Assembly: GCA_937996795.1 (NCBI GenBank)
Contig: CALKUH010000047.1
Location: 45,127-109,126 of the forward strand
Origin: an uncultured Verrucomicrobiota bacterium
GTDB lineage: Bacteria > Verrucomicrobiota > Kiritimatiellia > CAIVKH01
DNA: 64,000 nucleotides
Direction: 5' to 3'
Shown here: one piece after another, positions 40,505 to 52,621 of the stretch
Position numbering within the stretch: the first letter of the stretch is position 1
Layout: every line of letters begins with the position of its first letter
Program-made: the position numbers and the translations under genes
Notes under the pieces: model-generated
Databases searched by the model: none
Told to the model about the DNA's origin: nothing
The model's input: only the letters and a program-made list of their open reading frames with translations

Positions 40505-42313
40505 ATGAGCACCACGACAACAGAGTCGAAACAGAAGCGTGCATCGAGCAATGCGCCGACGCCTGGGCTGGAAGTGAAAGGGCCGGCGGTCTCGAAGCAG
40601 ATGCTGGATGGCGCGCAGGCATTGGTGAAGGGCTTGGAGCGCGAGGGGGTCGAGTACATCTGGGGCTTGTCGGGTGGCGCGGCGATTCCGATTTTCGACG
40701 CCATTGTGACGACGGGCACGAAGATCAAGCTGGTGCTCGTGCGCCATGAGCAGGGCGCGACGCATATTGCCGACGGCTATGCGCGCGTGACCGGGCGGCC
40801 GGGCGTGGTGCTGGTGACGAGCGGGCCGGGCGCGACGAATACGGTGACGGGCATCCTCACGGCGCACATGGATTCGGTGCCGATGGTGGTGCTGACGGGG
40901 CAGACGATTTCGCCGATGCTGGGCAAGGACGCGTTTCAGGAGGCGGACGTGTTCGGCATCACGATGCCGGTGGTGAAGCACAGCTACCTGGTGAAGAAGA
41001 CGAACGACATCCCGCGCATCGTGAAGGAGGCGTTCCACATCTCCAATACGGGGCGTCCGGGGCCGGTGTTGATCGACATTCCGAAGGACATCAGTTCGGC
41101 GCCCTGCACCGCGGAGCTGGATCCGCCGATGGATCTGCCCGGCTATAACCCGGTGATCCCGGTGGACAAGGCGCGCGTGATGGCGATTGCCGAGGCGCTG
41201 CGCAAGGCGAAGCGGCCGGTGCTGCTGGCCGGCCACGGCGTGTTGATCTCGCGGGCGTGGGATTCGCTGCGCCGCCTCGCGGAGACGCTGCAGGCGCCGG
41301 TGACGACGACGTTGCTGGGCAAGGGGGCGTTTCCCGAGAATCATCCGTTGTCGCTCGGCATGCTCGGCATGCACGGCACGGCGTATGCGAACAAGGCGAT
41401 GGTGGAGTGCGACCTCGTGATGTCGATCGGCTCGCGCTACGACGACCGCATCATCGGCCAGGCGCCGAAGTTCTGCAAAGACGCGGTGCGCATCCACATC
41501 GACATCGACGCGGCCGAGATCAACAAGATGATCCGGGTGCACCACTGGTGCGTGGGCGACGCGGGGGAAATCCTCGACGAGCTGACGCAGCATGTGCAGC
41601 GCCTCGACACGAACGACTGGCTGAACCACCTCAACGGCTACAAGAAAAAGTTCCCGCTGAAGTACAAGAAGTACGGCGGCCTGAAGATGCAGTACATCCT
41701 CGACGAGCTGGACAAGCTGACGGGATGCAACGCGATCATCTCGACCGACGTGGGCCAGCACCAGATGTGGTCCGCGCAGTTCAACAAGACCACGCGTCCC
41801 GACGGCTGGCTCAGCTCCGGCGGCGCGGGCACGATGGGCTATGGCTTCCCCGCGGCCATCGGCGCGCAATTCGCGAAGCCGAAGGACCAGGTGTGGGCCG
41901 TGGTGGGCGACGGCGGATTCCAGATGACGATGTGCGAGCTGGCCACCGCCGCGCTGCACAAGCTGCCGGTGAAGGTGCTGGTGCTCAACAACCACTACCT
42001 CGGCATGGTGCGCCAGTGGCAGGAATTGTTCTTCGACAACCGCGAAAGCGGCGTGAACCTGGAGGGCAACCCGGACTTCGCGAAGCTGGCGGAGTGCTAT
42101 CCCGGCGCGAAGGGCTTTACGCTCAAACGCGGCGCGGACATCCGCAAGATCCTCAAGCGGGCGATGGACTACAACGACGGCCCGTCGGTGATCAACGCCG
42201 AGGTGGAGAAGGCGGACAACGTGTATCCGATGATCCCTGCCGGACGCGCGATCGAGGACATGATCCTCGAAGCGCCGAAATATAAAATGGAGAAGCCCAC
42301 CGGCTCGACCTAA
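40505..42313 (+). CDS. ilvB: Acetolactate synthase large (catalytic) subunit IlvB
   Basis: ThDP-dependent acetohydroxyacid synthase (602 residues), first common step of valine, leucine and isoleucine synthesis. The catalytic Glu82 is in VRHEQGATHIADGYARVTG. The ThDP motif is GDGGFQMTMCELATAALHKLPVKVLVLNN. The order of N-terminal, central FAD-binding and C-terminal domains is complete. It starts at ATG 40505 with GCGAGG 7 bases upstream; an N-terminal leader of about 28 residues rich in Ser/Thr/Lys precedes the conserved region (QMLDGAQALVKGLEREGVE). It is followed by ilvN after 44 bases. Confidence 0.96.
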   Translation: MSTTTTESKQKRASSNAPTPGLEVKGPAVSKQMLDGAQALVKGLEREGVEYIWGLSGGAAIPIFDAIVTTGTKIKLVLVRHEQGATHIADGYARVTGRPGVVLVTSGPGATNTVTGILTAHMDSVPMVVLTGQTISPMLGKDAFQEADVFGITMPVVKHSYLVKKTNDIPRIVKEAFHISNTGRPGPVLIDIPKDISSAPCTAELDPPMDLPGYNPVIPVDKARVMAIAEALRKAKRPVLLAGHGVLISRAWDSLRRLAETLQAPVTTTLLGKGAFPENHPLSLGMLGMHGTAYANKAMVECDLVMSIGSRYDDRIIGQAPKFCKDAVRIHIDIDAAEINKMIRVHHWCVGDAGEILDELTQHVQRLDTNDWLNHLNGYKKKFPLKYKKYGGLKMQYILDELDKLTGCNAIISTDVGQHQMWSAQFNKTTRPDGWLSSGGAGTMGYGFPAAIGAQFAKPKDQVWAVVGDGGFQMTMCELATAALHKLPVKVLVLNNHYLGMVRQWQELFFDNRESGVNLEGNPDFAKLAECYPGAKGFTLKRGADIRKILKRAMDYNDGPSVINAEVEKADNVYPMIPAGRAIEDMILEAPKYKMEKPTGST

Positions 42314-42357
42314 CGGTCCGCCCTGACACCTGACACCCGAAATCTGGTTCCCTCAAA

Positions 42358-42885
42358 ATGACAACATCCATCGCTAATCCGCACATCGCACAATCCACCG
42401 GCAACCACACCATAAGCGTGTACGTGACGAACAAGCCCGGCGTGCTCGCGCGCATCGCCCAGGTCTTCGCGCGCCGGGGCTACAACATCGAGTCCCTGGT
42501 CGTGTCGCCGGCCATGGACGGCCAGTTCTCGCGCATGACCATCGGGTTGAGCGGCAACCCGGAGGGCATGGAGCAGATCATCAAGCAGACGAGCAAGCTG
42601 ATCGACGTGCTGCGCTGCGTGGACCACACCGACGAGGACGCGGTGACAAAGGAGCTCGCGCTCGTGAAGATCGGCGCAGGCGCCGGCCAGCGCGCTGAGG
42701 TCCTGCAAATCGGCGAACATTTCGGCTGCAAGACGGTGGACCTCACCGACACCTCGATGATCCTGCAATGCACCGGAAACAGTGAAAAAATCGACGCGCT
42801 GATCGGCATGCTCGGCAAGTTCCGGATCATCGAACTCGTGCGCACCGGCAAGGTCCTGATGGCGCGCGGCGACGGATTGACCTGA
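42358..42885 (+). CDS. ilvN: Acetolactate synthase regulatory subunit IlvN
   Basis: Small regulatory subunit (175 residues) with an N-terminal ACT domain that binds the end product valine: TISVYVTNKPGVLARIAQVFARRGYNIESLVVSP, followed by the second half (VKIGAGAGQRAEVLQIGEHFGCKTVDLTDTSMILQCTGN and RIIELVRTGKVLMARG). It matches the long, roughly 160-175 residue IlvH-like form. An N-terminal extension MTTSIANPHIAQSTGN precedes the ACT domain. It sits 44 bases after ilvB and 54 before leuC. Confidence 0.95.
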   Translation: MTTSIANPHIAQSTGNHTISVYVTNKPGVLARIAQVFARRGYNIESLVVSPAMDGQFSRMTIGLSGNPEGMEQIIKQTSKLIDVLRCVDHTDEDAVTKELALVKIGAGAGQRAEVLQIGEHFGCKTVDLTDTSMILQCTGNSEKIDALIGMLGKFRIIELVRTGKVLMARGDGLT

Positions 42886-42939
42886 TTTTCTGATCGGGCC
42901 TTGAAAACGGGACCCGCCGCCGCTATAAGTCCTGTCCTT

Positions 42940-44361
<1,422 letters not shown>

Positions 44362-44376
44362 CGTTCAGGAACGCAC

Positions 44377-45015
44377 ATGGAACCATTTTCTTCTCATCGC
44401 GGGTTGGTGGCCATTCTCGACCGGGCCAACGTGGACACGGACGCCATCATCCCGAAACAATTCCTCAAATCGATCAAGCGCACCGGATTCGGCGAGAGCC
44501 TCTTCTTCGACTGGCGCTATCTGCCGGACGGTGAGCCTGACCCGGCGTTCGTGCTGAATCACGGGCGCTACCAAGGGGCGTCGATCCTCGTGGTGCGGAA
44601 TAATTTCGGGTGCGGCTCCAGCCGGGAGCACGCCGTGTGGGCGGTCATGCAATACGGTTTCCGCGCGGTTATCGCGCCGCGCCAGGAAATCGGCGGGGCC
44701 CAGATCCCGGGATTCGCGGATATTTTCCGCAACAATTCCGTGAAGAACGGTTTGCTGACCGTCGAACTCGCCGCCGAGGAAGTGGACAAGATCTTCGAGA
44801 TGGTTGAGCGGAACAAGGGCCTGCAGGCGTCCATTGACCTCGATGAGCAGCGCGTCGTCCTGCACCTTCCCGAGGAGCTCGCCTTCCACTTCGACATCGA
44901 TCCCGTGGTGAAAAAGCACTTGCGCCACGGGTTGGACGACATCGCGCTGACGATGGAACACGCCGACGCCATCGGCGCGTTCGAGAAACACCACAACGTG
45001 CAGATGGCCGGCTGA
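44377..45015 (+). CDS. leuD: 3-isopropylmalate dehydratase small subunit LeuD
   Basis: Small swivelling subunit (212 residues) of isopropylmalate isomerase. It has [64 protein letters not shown], and [24 protein letters not shown], all diagnostic. The length is that of full-size bacterial LeuD. It follows leuC by 15 bases and ends the amino-acid operon; the next gene starts 24 bases later and is unrelated. Confidence 0.96.
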   Translation: MEPFSSHRGLVAILDRANVDTDAIIPKQFLKSIKRTGFGESLFFDWRYLPDGEPDPAFVLNHGRYQGASILVVRNNFGCGSSREHAVWAVMQYGFRAVIAPRQEIGGAQIPGFADIFRNNSVKNGLLTVELAAEEVDKIFEMVERNKGLQASIDLDEQRVVLHLPEELAFHFDIDPVVKKHLRHGLDDIALTMEHADAIGAFEKHHNVQMAG

Positions 45016-45039
45016 CCCGGCCGTCCGCCGCGTGCGCCC

Positions 45040-45768
45040 ATGCTGCGCCACACCTTCCTTCATCTGCCGGGTGTGGGCGAGTCCACCGAACGTCGCTGGT
45101 GGGAGCGCGGTCTGCTGGACTGGCCATCCGCTGCCGGATCGCAGTGCCGGGACGACCAGCGGGCTGTCCTGCGACAATCGATGGCGGCCTGGTCATCGGG
45201 CGATCTTCGCTATTTCGATGAGACGGTCCCGACCGTGCACAAGTGGCGTGCGTGGGGGGAACTGGGCGATCGCGCGCTTTTCGTCGACATTGAAACCGAC
45301 GGCGGATACGGAGCGGAGTCCATCACCGTAATCGGCACATACGACGGCGTCACCACCCGCGCTTTTGTTGCGGATGAAAATTTGCAGGACGCTGCCGACC
45401 ACCTTGAGTCATATCCGCTGCTCGTGACCTATAATGGACTATTTTTCGATATGCCGCTGATCCGCCAGCGATTTGTGCACCGGCTTCGCAATCATCTGCA
45501 TCTCGATCTGCGCTTTCCGCTCGGGCGGCTCGGCTACAAAGGGGGCCTGAAGCGCATCGAGCGGCAGGCGGGCCTTTCTCGCAGCGCGGAGACGGAGGGG
45601 CTTGATGGCTGGGCAGCCGTCCGGTTGTGGCGCGAGTGGCGCTATGGTTCGCGCGAGGCCCGCGAGCGGCTCCTGGCTTACAATGCGGAGGATGTGCTTA
45701 ACCTGCGCCCCCTTGCGCAGCTCGTATTCGACCAGATGCGCGCGCAAACGAGGTTCCCGTCCACATGA
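45040..45768 (+). CDS. YprB-like RNase H-fold exonuclease domain protein
   Basis: A 242-residue protein of the YprB family. The DEDD-type RNase H fold motifs are present: Asp-Glu in LFVDIETDGGYG, then LVTYNGLFFDMPLIRQ, and ERLLAYNAEDVLNLRPLAQLV. The N-terminal part (FLHLPGVGESTERRWWERGLLDW) is the short region typical of these proteins. Function is inferred as a 3'-5' exonuclease or nuclease regulator. It overlaps the start of the dehydrogenase-like gene (ATGA at 45765). Confidence 0.85.
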   Translation: MLRHTFLHLPGVGESTERRWWERGLLDWPSAAGSQCRDDQRAVLRQSMAAWSSGDLRYFDETVPTVHKWRAWGELGDRALFVDIETDGGYGAESITVIGTYDGVTTRAFVADENLQDAADHLESYPLLVTYNGLFFDMPLIRQRFVHRLRNHLHLDLRFPLGRLGYKGGLKRIERQAGLSRSAETEGLDGWAAVRLWREWRYGSREARERLLAYNAEDVLNLRPLAQLVFDQMRAQTRFPST

Positions 45769-46718
45769 AAATCGTCGTGCTTGATGGGCATCCGTTGAAT
45801 CCCGGTGATCTCGATTGGGCGCCCCTGGCGGAACTCGGCGACCTGACCGTGCATGAGCGCTCGACGCCGGAGCAGATCGAATCGCGGGCGGCACAGGCGG
45901 AGGCGCTGCTCACCGTTCGTGCGGCCCTCAACCGGGAGACGATCCGGCATCTCGCCAAGCTGCGTTTTCTCGGTGTCCTCAGCTCCGATGCCTCAACCGT
46001 GAACCTTGAAGCCGCGCGGAAACGCGGGGTCCATGTGGCAACCCTGCCCGGCGTGGATGCGGAATCCGTCGCGCAGCACACGTTTTCGCTCTTGCTCGAA
46101 TTGTGCAGCGCCTGCGGGCATCACGCGCACGCGGTGCGCAACGGCCGGTGGACCCGCTCGCCGGACTTCACCTTCCGCTTCCAGCCCATCCGCGAGTTGC
46201 ACGGGCTCACGCTCGGGCTGATCGGGTGCGGCCGGATCGGGTCGGTGGTCGCGCGGATTGCGCGCGGGTTCGGGATGACGGTATTGGTCAACGATCCCCA
46301 GGTCAGTGGCGGAATCCCGGAGGGGACGAACGCTGCGACGCTGGACGAACTGCTCGCGCAATCGGACGTGGTCAGCCTGCACTGCGCGCTGACGCCGCAA
46401 ACGGAGCGCATCATCAACCCGGCGACACTCGGTCGCATGAAGCCCGACGCTTTCCTGCTCAACACGGCGGCCGGCGCGCTGCTTGACGAGGCCGCGGTGG
46501 CCGATGCGTTGCGCAATCGACGCCTGGGTGGCGCCGGTCTGGATGTGCTGACACAGGAGCCGCCGTCCGCGCGTCACCCGCTCCTTCAGGCCCCGCGCTG
46601 CGTGATCACGCCGCGGCTCGGATGGGCGACGCGCGAAACGCGCGCACGCATCATCCGTGAAATGGCCACCCAGCTTCGCCTTTTTACAACCTCGGCGGGG
46701 GCGCGCGCTGCGTCGTAG
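45765..46718 (+). CDS. D-2-hydroxyacid dehydrogenase-like protein lacking catalytic residues
   Basis: A 317-residue protein of the D-isomer 2-hydroxyacid dehydrogenase family (substrate domain, then NAD domain with GLIGCGRIGSVVARIARGFG). The catalytic Glu is kept (Glu265 in TQEPPS), but the position of the catalytic Arg, in the usual N-x2-RG motif, reads NTAAGALLDE (Ala236). The position of the catalytic His in TPHIA reads TPRLGW (Arg284). Both changes were checked in the DNA. The NAD site looks intact, so it probably folds but is unlikely to be a normal dehydrogenase. It overlaps the YprB-like stop and is followed 5 bases later by a glycosidase-like gene. Confidence 0.85.
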   Translation: MKIVVLDGHPLNPGDLDWAPLAELGDLTVHERSTPEQIESRAAQAEALLTVRAALNRETIRHLAKLRFLGVLSSDASTVNLEAARKRGVHVATLPGVDAESVAQHTFSLLLELCSACGHHAHAVRNGRWTRSPDFTFRFQPIRELHGLTLGLIGCGRIGSVVARIARGFGMTVLVNDPQVSGGIPEGTNAATLDELLAQSDVVSLHCALTPQTERIINPATLGRMKPDAFLLNTAAGALLDEAAVADALRNRRLGGAGLDVLTQEPPSARHPLLQAPRCVITPRLGWATRETRARIIREMATQLRLFTTSAGARAAS

Positions 46719-46723
46719 GGAAC

Positions 46724-48439
46724 ATGGACTTGTTCCTGATCGATGGCATCGGTCCGTTCTTCCGCCATCATCCGCGCATTCGCGCAAACTGGTCCAAGAT
46801 TCCGTTCAGTTATCTTGAAGAAAATGGCGCGCTGCCCGCGCTACGCTGGGCACAGGTCCAGGATGACTTCGCCCGCTTTTGTGACCGGGTCAGTCGGGTG
46901 GGATATAACGCGATTACACTGGACGACGTTGCGCATGTGATGGAATGCAAAGCCTATCCCGACCCCTTGCGGCGCAAGCTTGATGCATACCGGTCCGAAT
47001 ACAGGAAACTCTTCGCGACGGCCCGTGCGCACGACCTGCAGGTTTTCCTGACGACGGATATCCTGTTCTACAACGAAACGATCGAGCGGAAGGTCGGGCG
47101 TTCCGTCAACGACGTAACGCAGTTCCTCCGGGACGGGCTGGATTCGGTCCTTCGGGATCACCCTGAACTGGGCGGTGTGATCACGAGGATCGGCGAGTCG
47201 GATGGGAAGGATGTCCACGGTGATTTCCGCAGCCAGTTGGTCATCCGTCAGCCGCGGCACGCGCGCAGCCTGTTGCAAGGGTTGCTGCCCATGTTCGAAG
47301 CCAGGCAACGTTTACTCATCTTTCGTACCTGGTCGGTGGGCGCCTACCGCATCGGCGACCTGATCTGGAACCGCGACACGTTTGACGCGACATTCTCGGG
47401 CCTTGAGAGCCCGGCGCTGGTCGTATCGATGAAGTACGGGGAGTCCGACTTCTTCCGCTATCTTCCGCTGAACCGCCACTTCTTCCGCAGCCGTCACGCG
47501 AAGATCGTCGAATTGCAGACGCGCCGCGAATACGAAGGGTGCGGCGAATATCCCTCATTCATCGGCGGGGATTACGCCGCGTATCGCGACGCCCTGCGGA
47601 GCGCACCGAACATGAAGGGCATCATGGTGTGGTGCCAGACCGGCGGCTGGACGCCCTTTCACCGCTTGAGCTACCTCGAACCCGGAGGGGTGTGGAACGA
47701 AATCAATACCGAGGTCACGCTCCACCTGTTCCGCGACGGCTTGTCGGTGGAAGGCGCGGTGCGTCGCGTGTTCGCGCAACGCATGGGGGAGGGGCGCTGG
47801 GATCTTTTCCTGGAACTCCTCCAGCGTTCCGAACACGTCATCAAGCAGTTGCTGTATGTCCGTGAGTTTGCGCAGCGGAAACTCTTCTTCCGGCGACTGC
47901 GCGTGCCTCCGCTGCTGACCGTGCATTGGGATCAGATTCTGATCACGGCCTACATTCGAAAACTCCTTCGCTGCTTTGTCGTCGAACCGAAGCGAGCGCT
48001 GGCTGAGGCCGACGAGGCGCTGGACGCCCTGGCCCGGATGGAGACGCTCGCGATCCAGCTTGGACTGCCCGCACAGGACGTGGTCTTCCAGCGGGAGACG
48101 TTCGAGGTGTTGCGCGCGGCACGGCGCTACTATTTCAGCGACTACACACCGGAGGCGCGCGCCGAATTGGAGGCCGCGGTTGCACGGTATCGCGCGCGCG
48201 AGGGGTGCGCATACCAAATCAACCTGGATCTCGGACCGCTGCGCATCTCCCGCCGCCGGATGCGTCGCCTTGCGGCGGTCCTGTTGCGGGACCAACGCGG
48301 CTATCGCCGCCTGCTGGACCACGTCGTCACACTGCGGCTGCTGTCCTGGGCACGCCCGCTGCTCCGGCTGGCGCGCTCTCGCGCGCTGCCGGACTTTGCC
48401 CACGACCGGGCGATGGGCATCGATGCGGTGCTGAAGTAG
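46724..48439 (+). CDS. Putative glycoside hydrolase-like protein, unassigned family
   Basis: A 571-residue protein without signal peptide. The middle part looks like a TIM-barrel glycosidase: NAITLDDVAHVME, GVITRIGESDGKDVHGDFRS, RLLIFRTWSVGAYRIGDLIWN, KIVELQTRREYEGCGEYPSFIGGDY and GIMVWCQTGGWTPFHRL. The ELQTRREYEG piece resembles the GH67 alpha-glucuronidase core, but the overall match is too weak to name a family. The C-terminal third is helical and rich in Arg/Leu (RYYFSDYTPEARAELEAAVARY). It is last in the operon with the YprB-like and dehydrogenase-like genes and converges with fucI. Confidence 0.55.
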   Translation: MDLFLIDGIGPFFRHHPRIRANWSKIPFSYLEENGALPALRWAQVQDDFARFCDRVSRVGYNAITLDDVAHVMECKAYPDPLRRKLDAYRSEYRKLFATARAHDLQVFLTTDILFYNETIERKVGRSVNDVTQFLRDGLDSVLRDHPELGGVITRIGESDGKDVHGDFRSQLVIRQPRHARSLLQGLLPMFEARQRLLIFRTWSVGAYRIGDLIWNRDTFDATFSGLESPALVVSMKYGESDFFRYLPLNRHFFRSRHAKIVELQTRREYEGCGEYPSFIGGDYAAYRDALRSAPNMKGIMVWCQTGGWTPFHRLSYLEPGGVWNEINTEVTLHLFRDGLSVEGAVRRVFAQRMGEGRWDLFLELLQRSEHVIKQLLYVREFAQRKLFFRRLRVPPLLTVHWDQILITAYIRKLLRCFVVEPKRALAEADEALDALARMETLAIQLGLPAQDVVFQRETFEVLRAARRYYFSDYTPEARAELEAAVARYRAREGCAYQINLDLGPLRISRRRMRRLAAVLLRDQRGYRRLLDHVVTLRLLSWARPLLRLARSRALPDFAHDRAMGIDAVLK

Positions 48440-48446
48440 GAGCGCG

Positions 48447-50210
<1,764 letters not shown>

Positions 50211-50300
50211 GGCTGCGCACGCTCCTGTTTGGATACGCAACACCGTAGCGGTCGCCCGCCCGCGCGTGAATAGCCGAGTTTGCCCGGTGCTTGTCATTGT

Positions 50301-50329
50301 TTGACCTGCTTTCGGCGGGTCGATACCTT
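50301..50329 (+). promoter_or_regulatory. Candidate promoter of the AraC-family gene
   Basis: TTGACC (50301-50306), 17 bases, then TACCTT (50324-50329), just ahead of the ATG at 50336. The 125-base divergent gap 50211-50335 must also carry the fucI promoter, which was not identified. The short distance to the ATG would give a nearly leaderless mRNA. Confidence 0.3.
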
Positions 50330-50335
50330 GTCTTC

Positions 50336-51202
50336 ATGGTTGAAAAATCGCACGCGATGGAGACGCCGCGCTATTTCAGCGCGCAGGTGTTGCAGGCGCG
50401 ACGCTTTCAATTGCGCGCGCCGGCTGCGGGTGAAGCCGGCATTCACGTCTTGAGCGGGGGAATGGAGCGCTGCCGTCCGGATTACGAGATCAAGCGCGCG
50501 GGGTTCCCGCGCCCCTTCATGGAGTTCGTGGCCGGTGGCGCCGGGCGGCTGGTTCTGGGCGGCCGACGACACGCGTTGCTTCCGGGCACGGTGTTTGTCT
50601 GCGGGCGGGGTGTCCCGCATCGCATCATCTCCGACCGCGAGCGGCCGCTGGTGAAATACTTCGTCGTGCTGGCGGGCCGGGACTTGTCCGTGCAATTGCG
50701 CGCGAGCGGATTGGGGCCGGGTCTTGTGGCGCGCGTCTTGCAGCCGGACCGTGTGCGCCAGTTGTTCGAAGACCTGATTGATTTTGGCCTCGGAAACCGG
50801 CCGGACCGGGAGGCCTGCTGTGCCCAGGCGGTGCGCTACCTGCTGCTCAAAACCGCCTCGCTGATCGCGCCCGCGAATGTCTCGGCCGCACGCGCCTTCG
50901 CGACTTACGAGCGGTGTCGCGCGTACATTGAAGCGCATGGACTGGAAAGCGCGACGCTGCGGGAAATAGCCGCCGCCTGCCATGTGGATGCGGCGTATCT
51001 CAGCCGCCTCTTCAAGCGCTTTGCGCGGGAACAGCCGCACCAGTACATCCAGCACCTGCGGATGAACCGCGCGGTGGACGCTCTACAGACCACCGACCGC
51101 ATGATCAAGGATATCGCCGCCGAGCTTGGATTCAGCGATGCCGCGAATTTCACCCGTTCGTTCCGGAAATGGTTTGGCGTGCCGCCTCACGCCATGCGGT
51201 GA
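50336..51202 (+). CDS. AraC-family transcriptional regulator
   Basis: A 288-residue regulator. The N-terminal cupin-like sensor (about residues 15-140, with FMEFVAGGAGRLVLGGRRHALLPGTVFVCGRGVPHRI) would bind a sugar. The C-terminal pair of helix-turn-helix motifs covers LREIAAACHVDAAYLSRLFKRFAREQPHQYIQHLRMNRA and MIKDIAAELGFSDAANFTRSFRKWFGVPPH. It is sandwiched between divergent fucI and the fucosidase and presumably regulates fucose use, which is inference from neighbourhood. Start ATG 50336 (MVEKSH) is chosen; ATG 50357 is also possible. Confidence 0.9.
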   Translation: MVEKSHAMETPRYFSAQVLQARRFQLRAPAAGEAGIHVLSGGMERCRPDYEIKRAGFPRPFMEFVAGGAGRLVLGGRRHALLPGTVFVCGRGVPHRIISDRERPLVKYFVVLAGRDLSVQLRASGLGPGLVARVLQPDRVRQLFEDLIDFGLGNRPDREACCAQAVRYLLLKTASLIAPANVSAARAFATYERCRAYIEAHGLESATLREIAAACHVDAAYLSRLFKRFAREQPHQYIQHLRMNRAVDALQTTDRMIKDIAAELGFSDAANFTRSFRKWFGVPPHAMR

Positions 51203-51211
51203 GCCGCGCGC

Positions 51212-52477
51212 TCAACTCAATTCGGCGACGCGCACCACCAGATGCGTTCCATACGGAAAGCCGGTGAGATGCAGGAGCGCATCGCCCGTTTTGCGATGTT
51301 GCGCGAAGGCCAGCTCTTCGCCGTTGTCCACCCATCGCGCACGTTTGATCTTGAGCGGCAGGCTGGGAATGGCGCGCGGCCCGTTTCCAGCGCCCGGGAC
51401 GGTGACATGGACATCGCCTTTGATTTTGAGGTCGAAGGCAAAGTAGTAATAGCGCGATCCCCGTTGCAGGAGAAAGTCGCGGCCCTGGCAGGCGCCCTCC
51501 ACCGGCGCGCCCTCGCGCACGATGTCGCCATGCATTTCCATCCAGCGGCCGACGGTGCGCAAGGCCGCCGTTTCGTAGGGCGGCAGGCCGCCCTGGGCGG
51601 TCGGTCCGAGATTCAGCAGGTAGTTGGCGCCCACTTTCCGGGACAGGCACAGATTGGTGATGATCTCGCGCGGAGCCAGATAGTTCAGGTCGCGCGCGCC
51701 GATGCCCCAGTGGGCGTTCATGGTCTGGCACATCTCGCCGGCGACGTATTTTTTCCAGCCGCGCCGGTTGGGGCGTTTGGGCAGGGATTGTTCGAACGTC
51801 ACGCTGTCAATTTCGGGGTGCCCCAGCACGCCCTCGGCGCCGAGGCCGGTGTTGTTGATGATCATCGCGTCGGGCTGGTGACGGCGGATCATCGCGTACA
51901 GCCGGTCTTCCTTCCAATCCGCGTTCTTGCGGGACCAGTTTCCGTCGAACCAGAGGCCGCCGATCTTCCCGTAGTGCCGGCAGAGCACCTCCACCGAGGC
52001 GTGCAGGTAGTCGAGATAACGCGCGAAGGCGCGGTCGGTGCAGGTGTGCGACTTTTCGCGCCAGTCCAGCGTCGTGTGGTAGAGAAACGGCACGAGGCCG
52101 TGGCGCCGGCAGGCGTCGACAAATTCGGCGACGAGATCGCGACCGGCGGGCGAATGAGGCGCGTCAAAGGAGGAAAGCCCGCGCGTGTCGTAGAGCGAGA
52201 ATCCTTCGTGGTGGCGCGTGGTCATCGTGATGTACCGCGCGCCGGCGTCGCGCGCGAGCCGCGCCAGCGCGTCGGCATCGAAGTCACAGGCTGTGAAGGT
52301 GTCGAACAGCTTGTCGTACTCCTCCTGCGCGATCGGCGTGAGCCGCTGCGTCCACTCGCCCTGGCCCAGTTGGGAGTAGAGGCCCCAGTGGACAAAGAGG
52401 CCGAAGCCCAGGCGTTCGAATCTGGCAATGCGGGGCAGGGGTTTCGGGACGGGAGATTTTGCAGGCCCGGGCTTCAT
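51212..52477 (-). CDS. GH29 alpha-L-fucosidase
   Basis: Glycoside hydrolase family 29 enzyme (421 residues). RFERLGFGLFVHWGLYSQLG, MTTRHHEGFSLYDT, and GLWFDGNWS with the nucleophile Asp (in WFDG) are characteristic, together with REIITNLCLSRKVGANYLLNLGPTAQG. It lacks a signal peptide, so it probably acts in the cytoplasm on imported oligosaccharides. A C-terminal beta-sandwich of about 80 residues (YYYFAFDLKIKGDVHV onward) follows the barrel. The ATG at 52477 has AAGGAG 6 bases upstream. It converges with the AraC gene. Confidence 0.95.
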   Translation of the reverse strand: MKPGPAKSPVPKPLPRIARFERLGFGLFVHWGLYSQLGQGEWTQRLTPIAQEEYDKLFDTFTACDFDADALARLARDAGARYITMTTRHHEGFSLYDTRGLSSFDAPHSPAGRDLVAEFVDACRRHGLVPFLYHTTLDWREKSHTCTDRAFARYLDYLHASVEVLCRHYGKIGGLWFDGNWSRKNADWKEDRLYAMIRRHQPDAMIINNTGLGAEGVLGHPEIDSVTFEQSLPKRPNRRGWKKYVAGEMCQTMNAHWGIGARDLNYLAPREIITNLCLSRKVGANYLLNLGPTAQGGLPPYETAALRTVGRWMEMHGDIVREGAPVEGACQGRDFLLQRGSRYYYFAFDLKIKGDVHVTVPGAGNGPRAIPSLPLKIKRARWVDNGEELAFAQHRKTGDALLHLTGFPYGTHLVVRVAELS

Positions 52478-52621
52478 GGATACTCCTTCTTGCGATGGCT
52501 GCACGGTAGCGACCCAAGTCGGGGCGTCAATAGTGCATCCGTATCATTTTTAGGCCATCGCGCGTCAGGTTCTTGTGCAACGCACGGGTGCTGGGTAGAG
52601 TCGCCGCTTTGGAGGACACTC

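Noticed and set aside
51242..52621. An upstream extension of folD through the fucosidase gene (total 758 codons).
   Set aside because: The GTG at 52622 with a GGAGG site gives the standard FolD N-terminus; the upstream part is the shadow of GH29.
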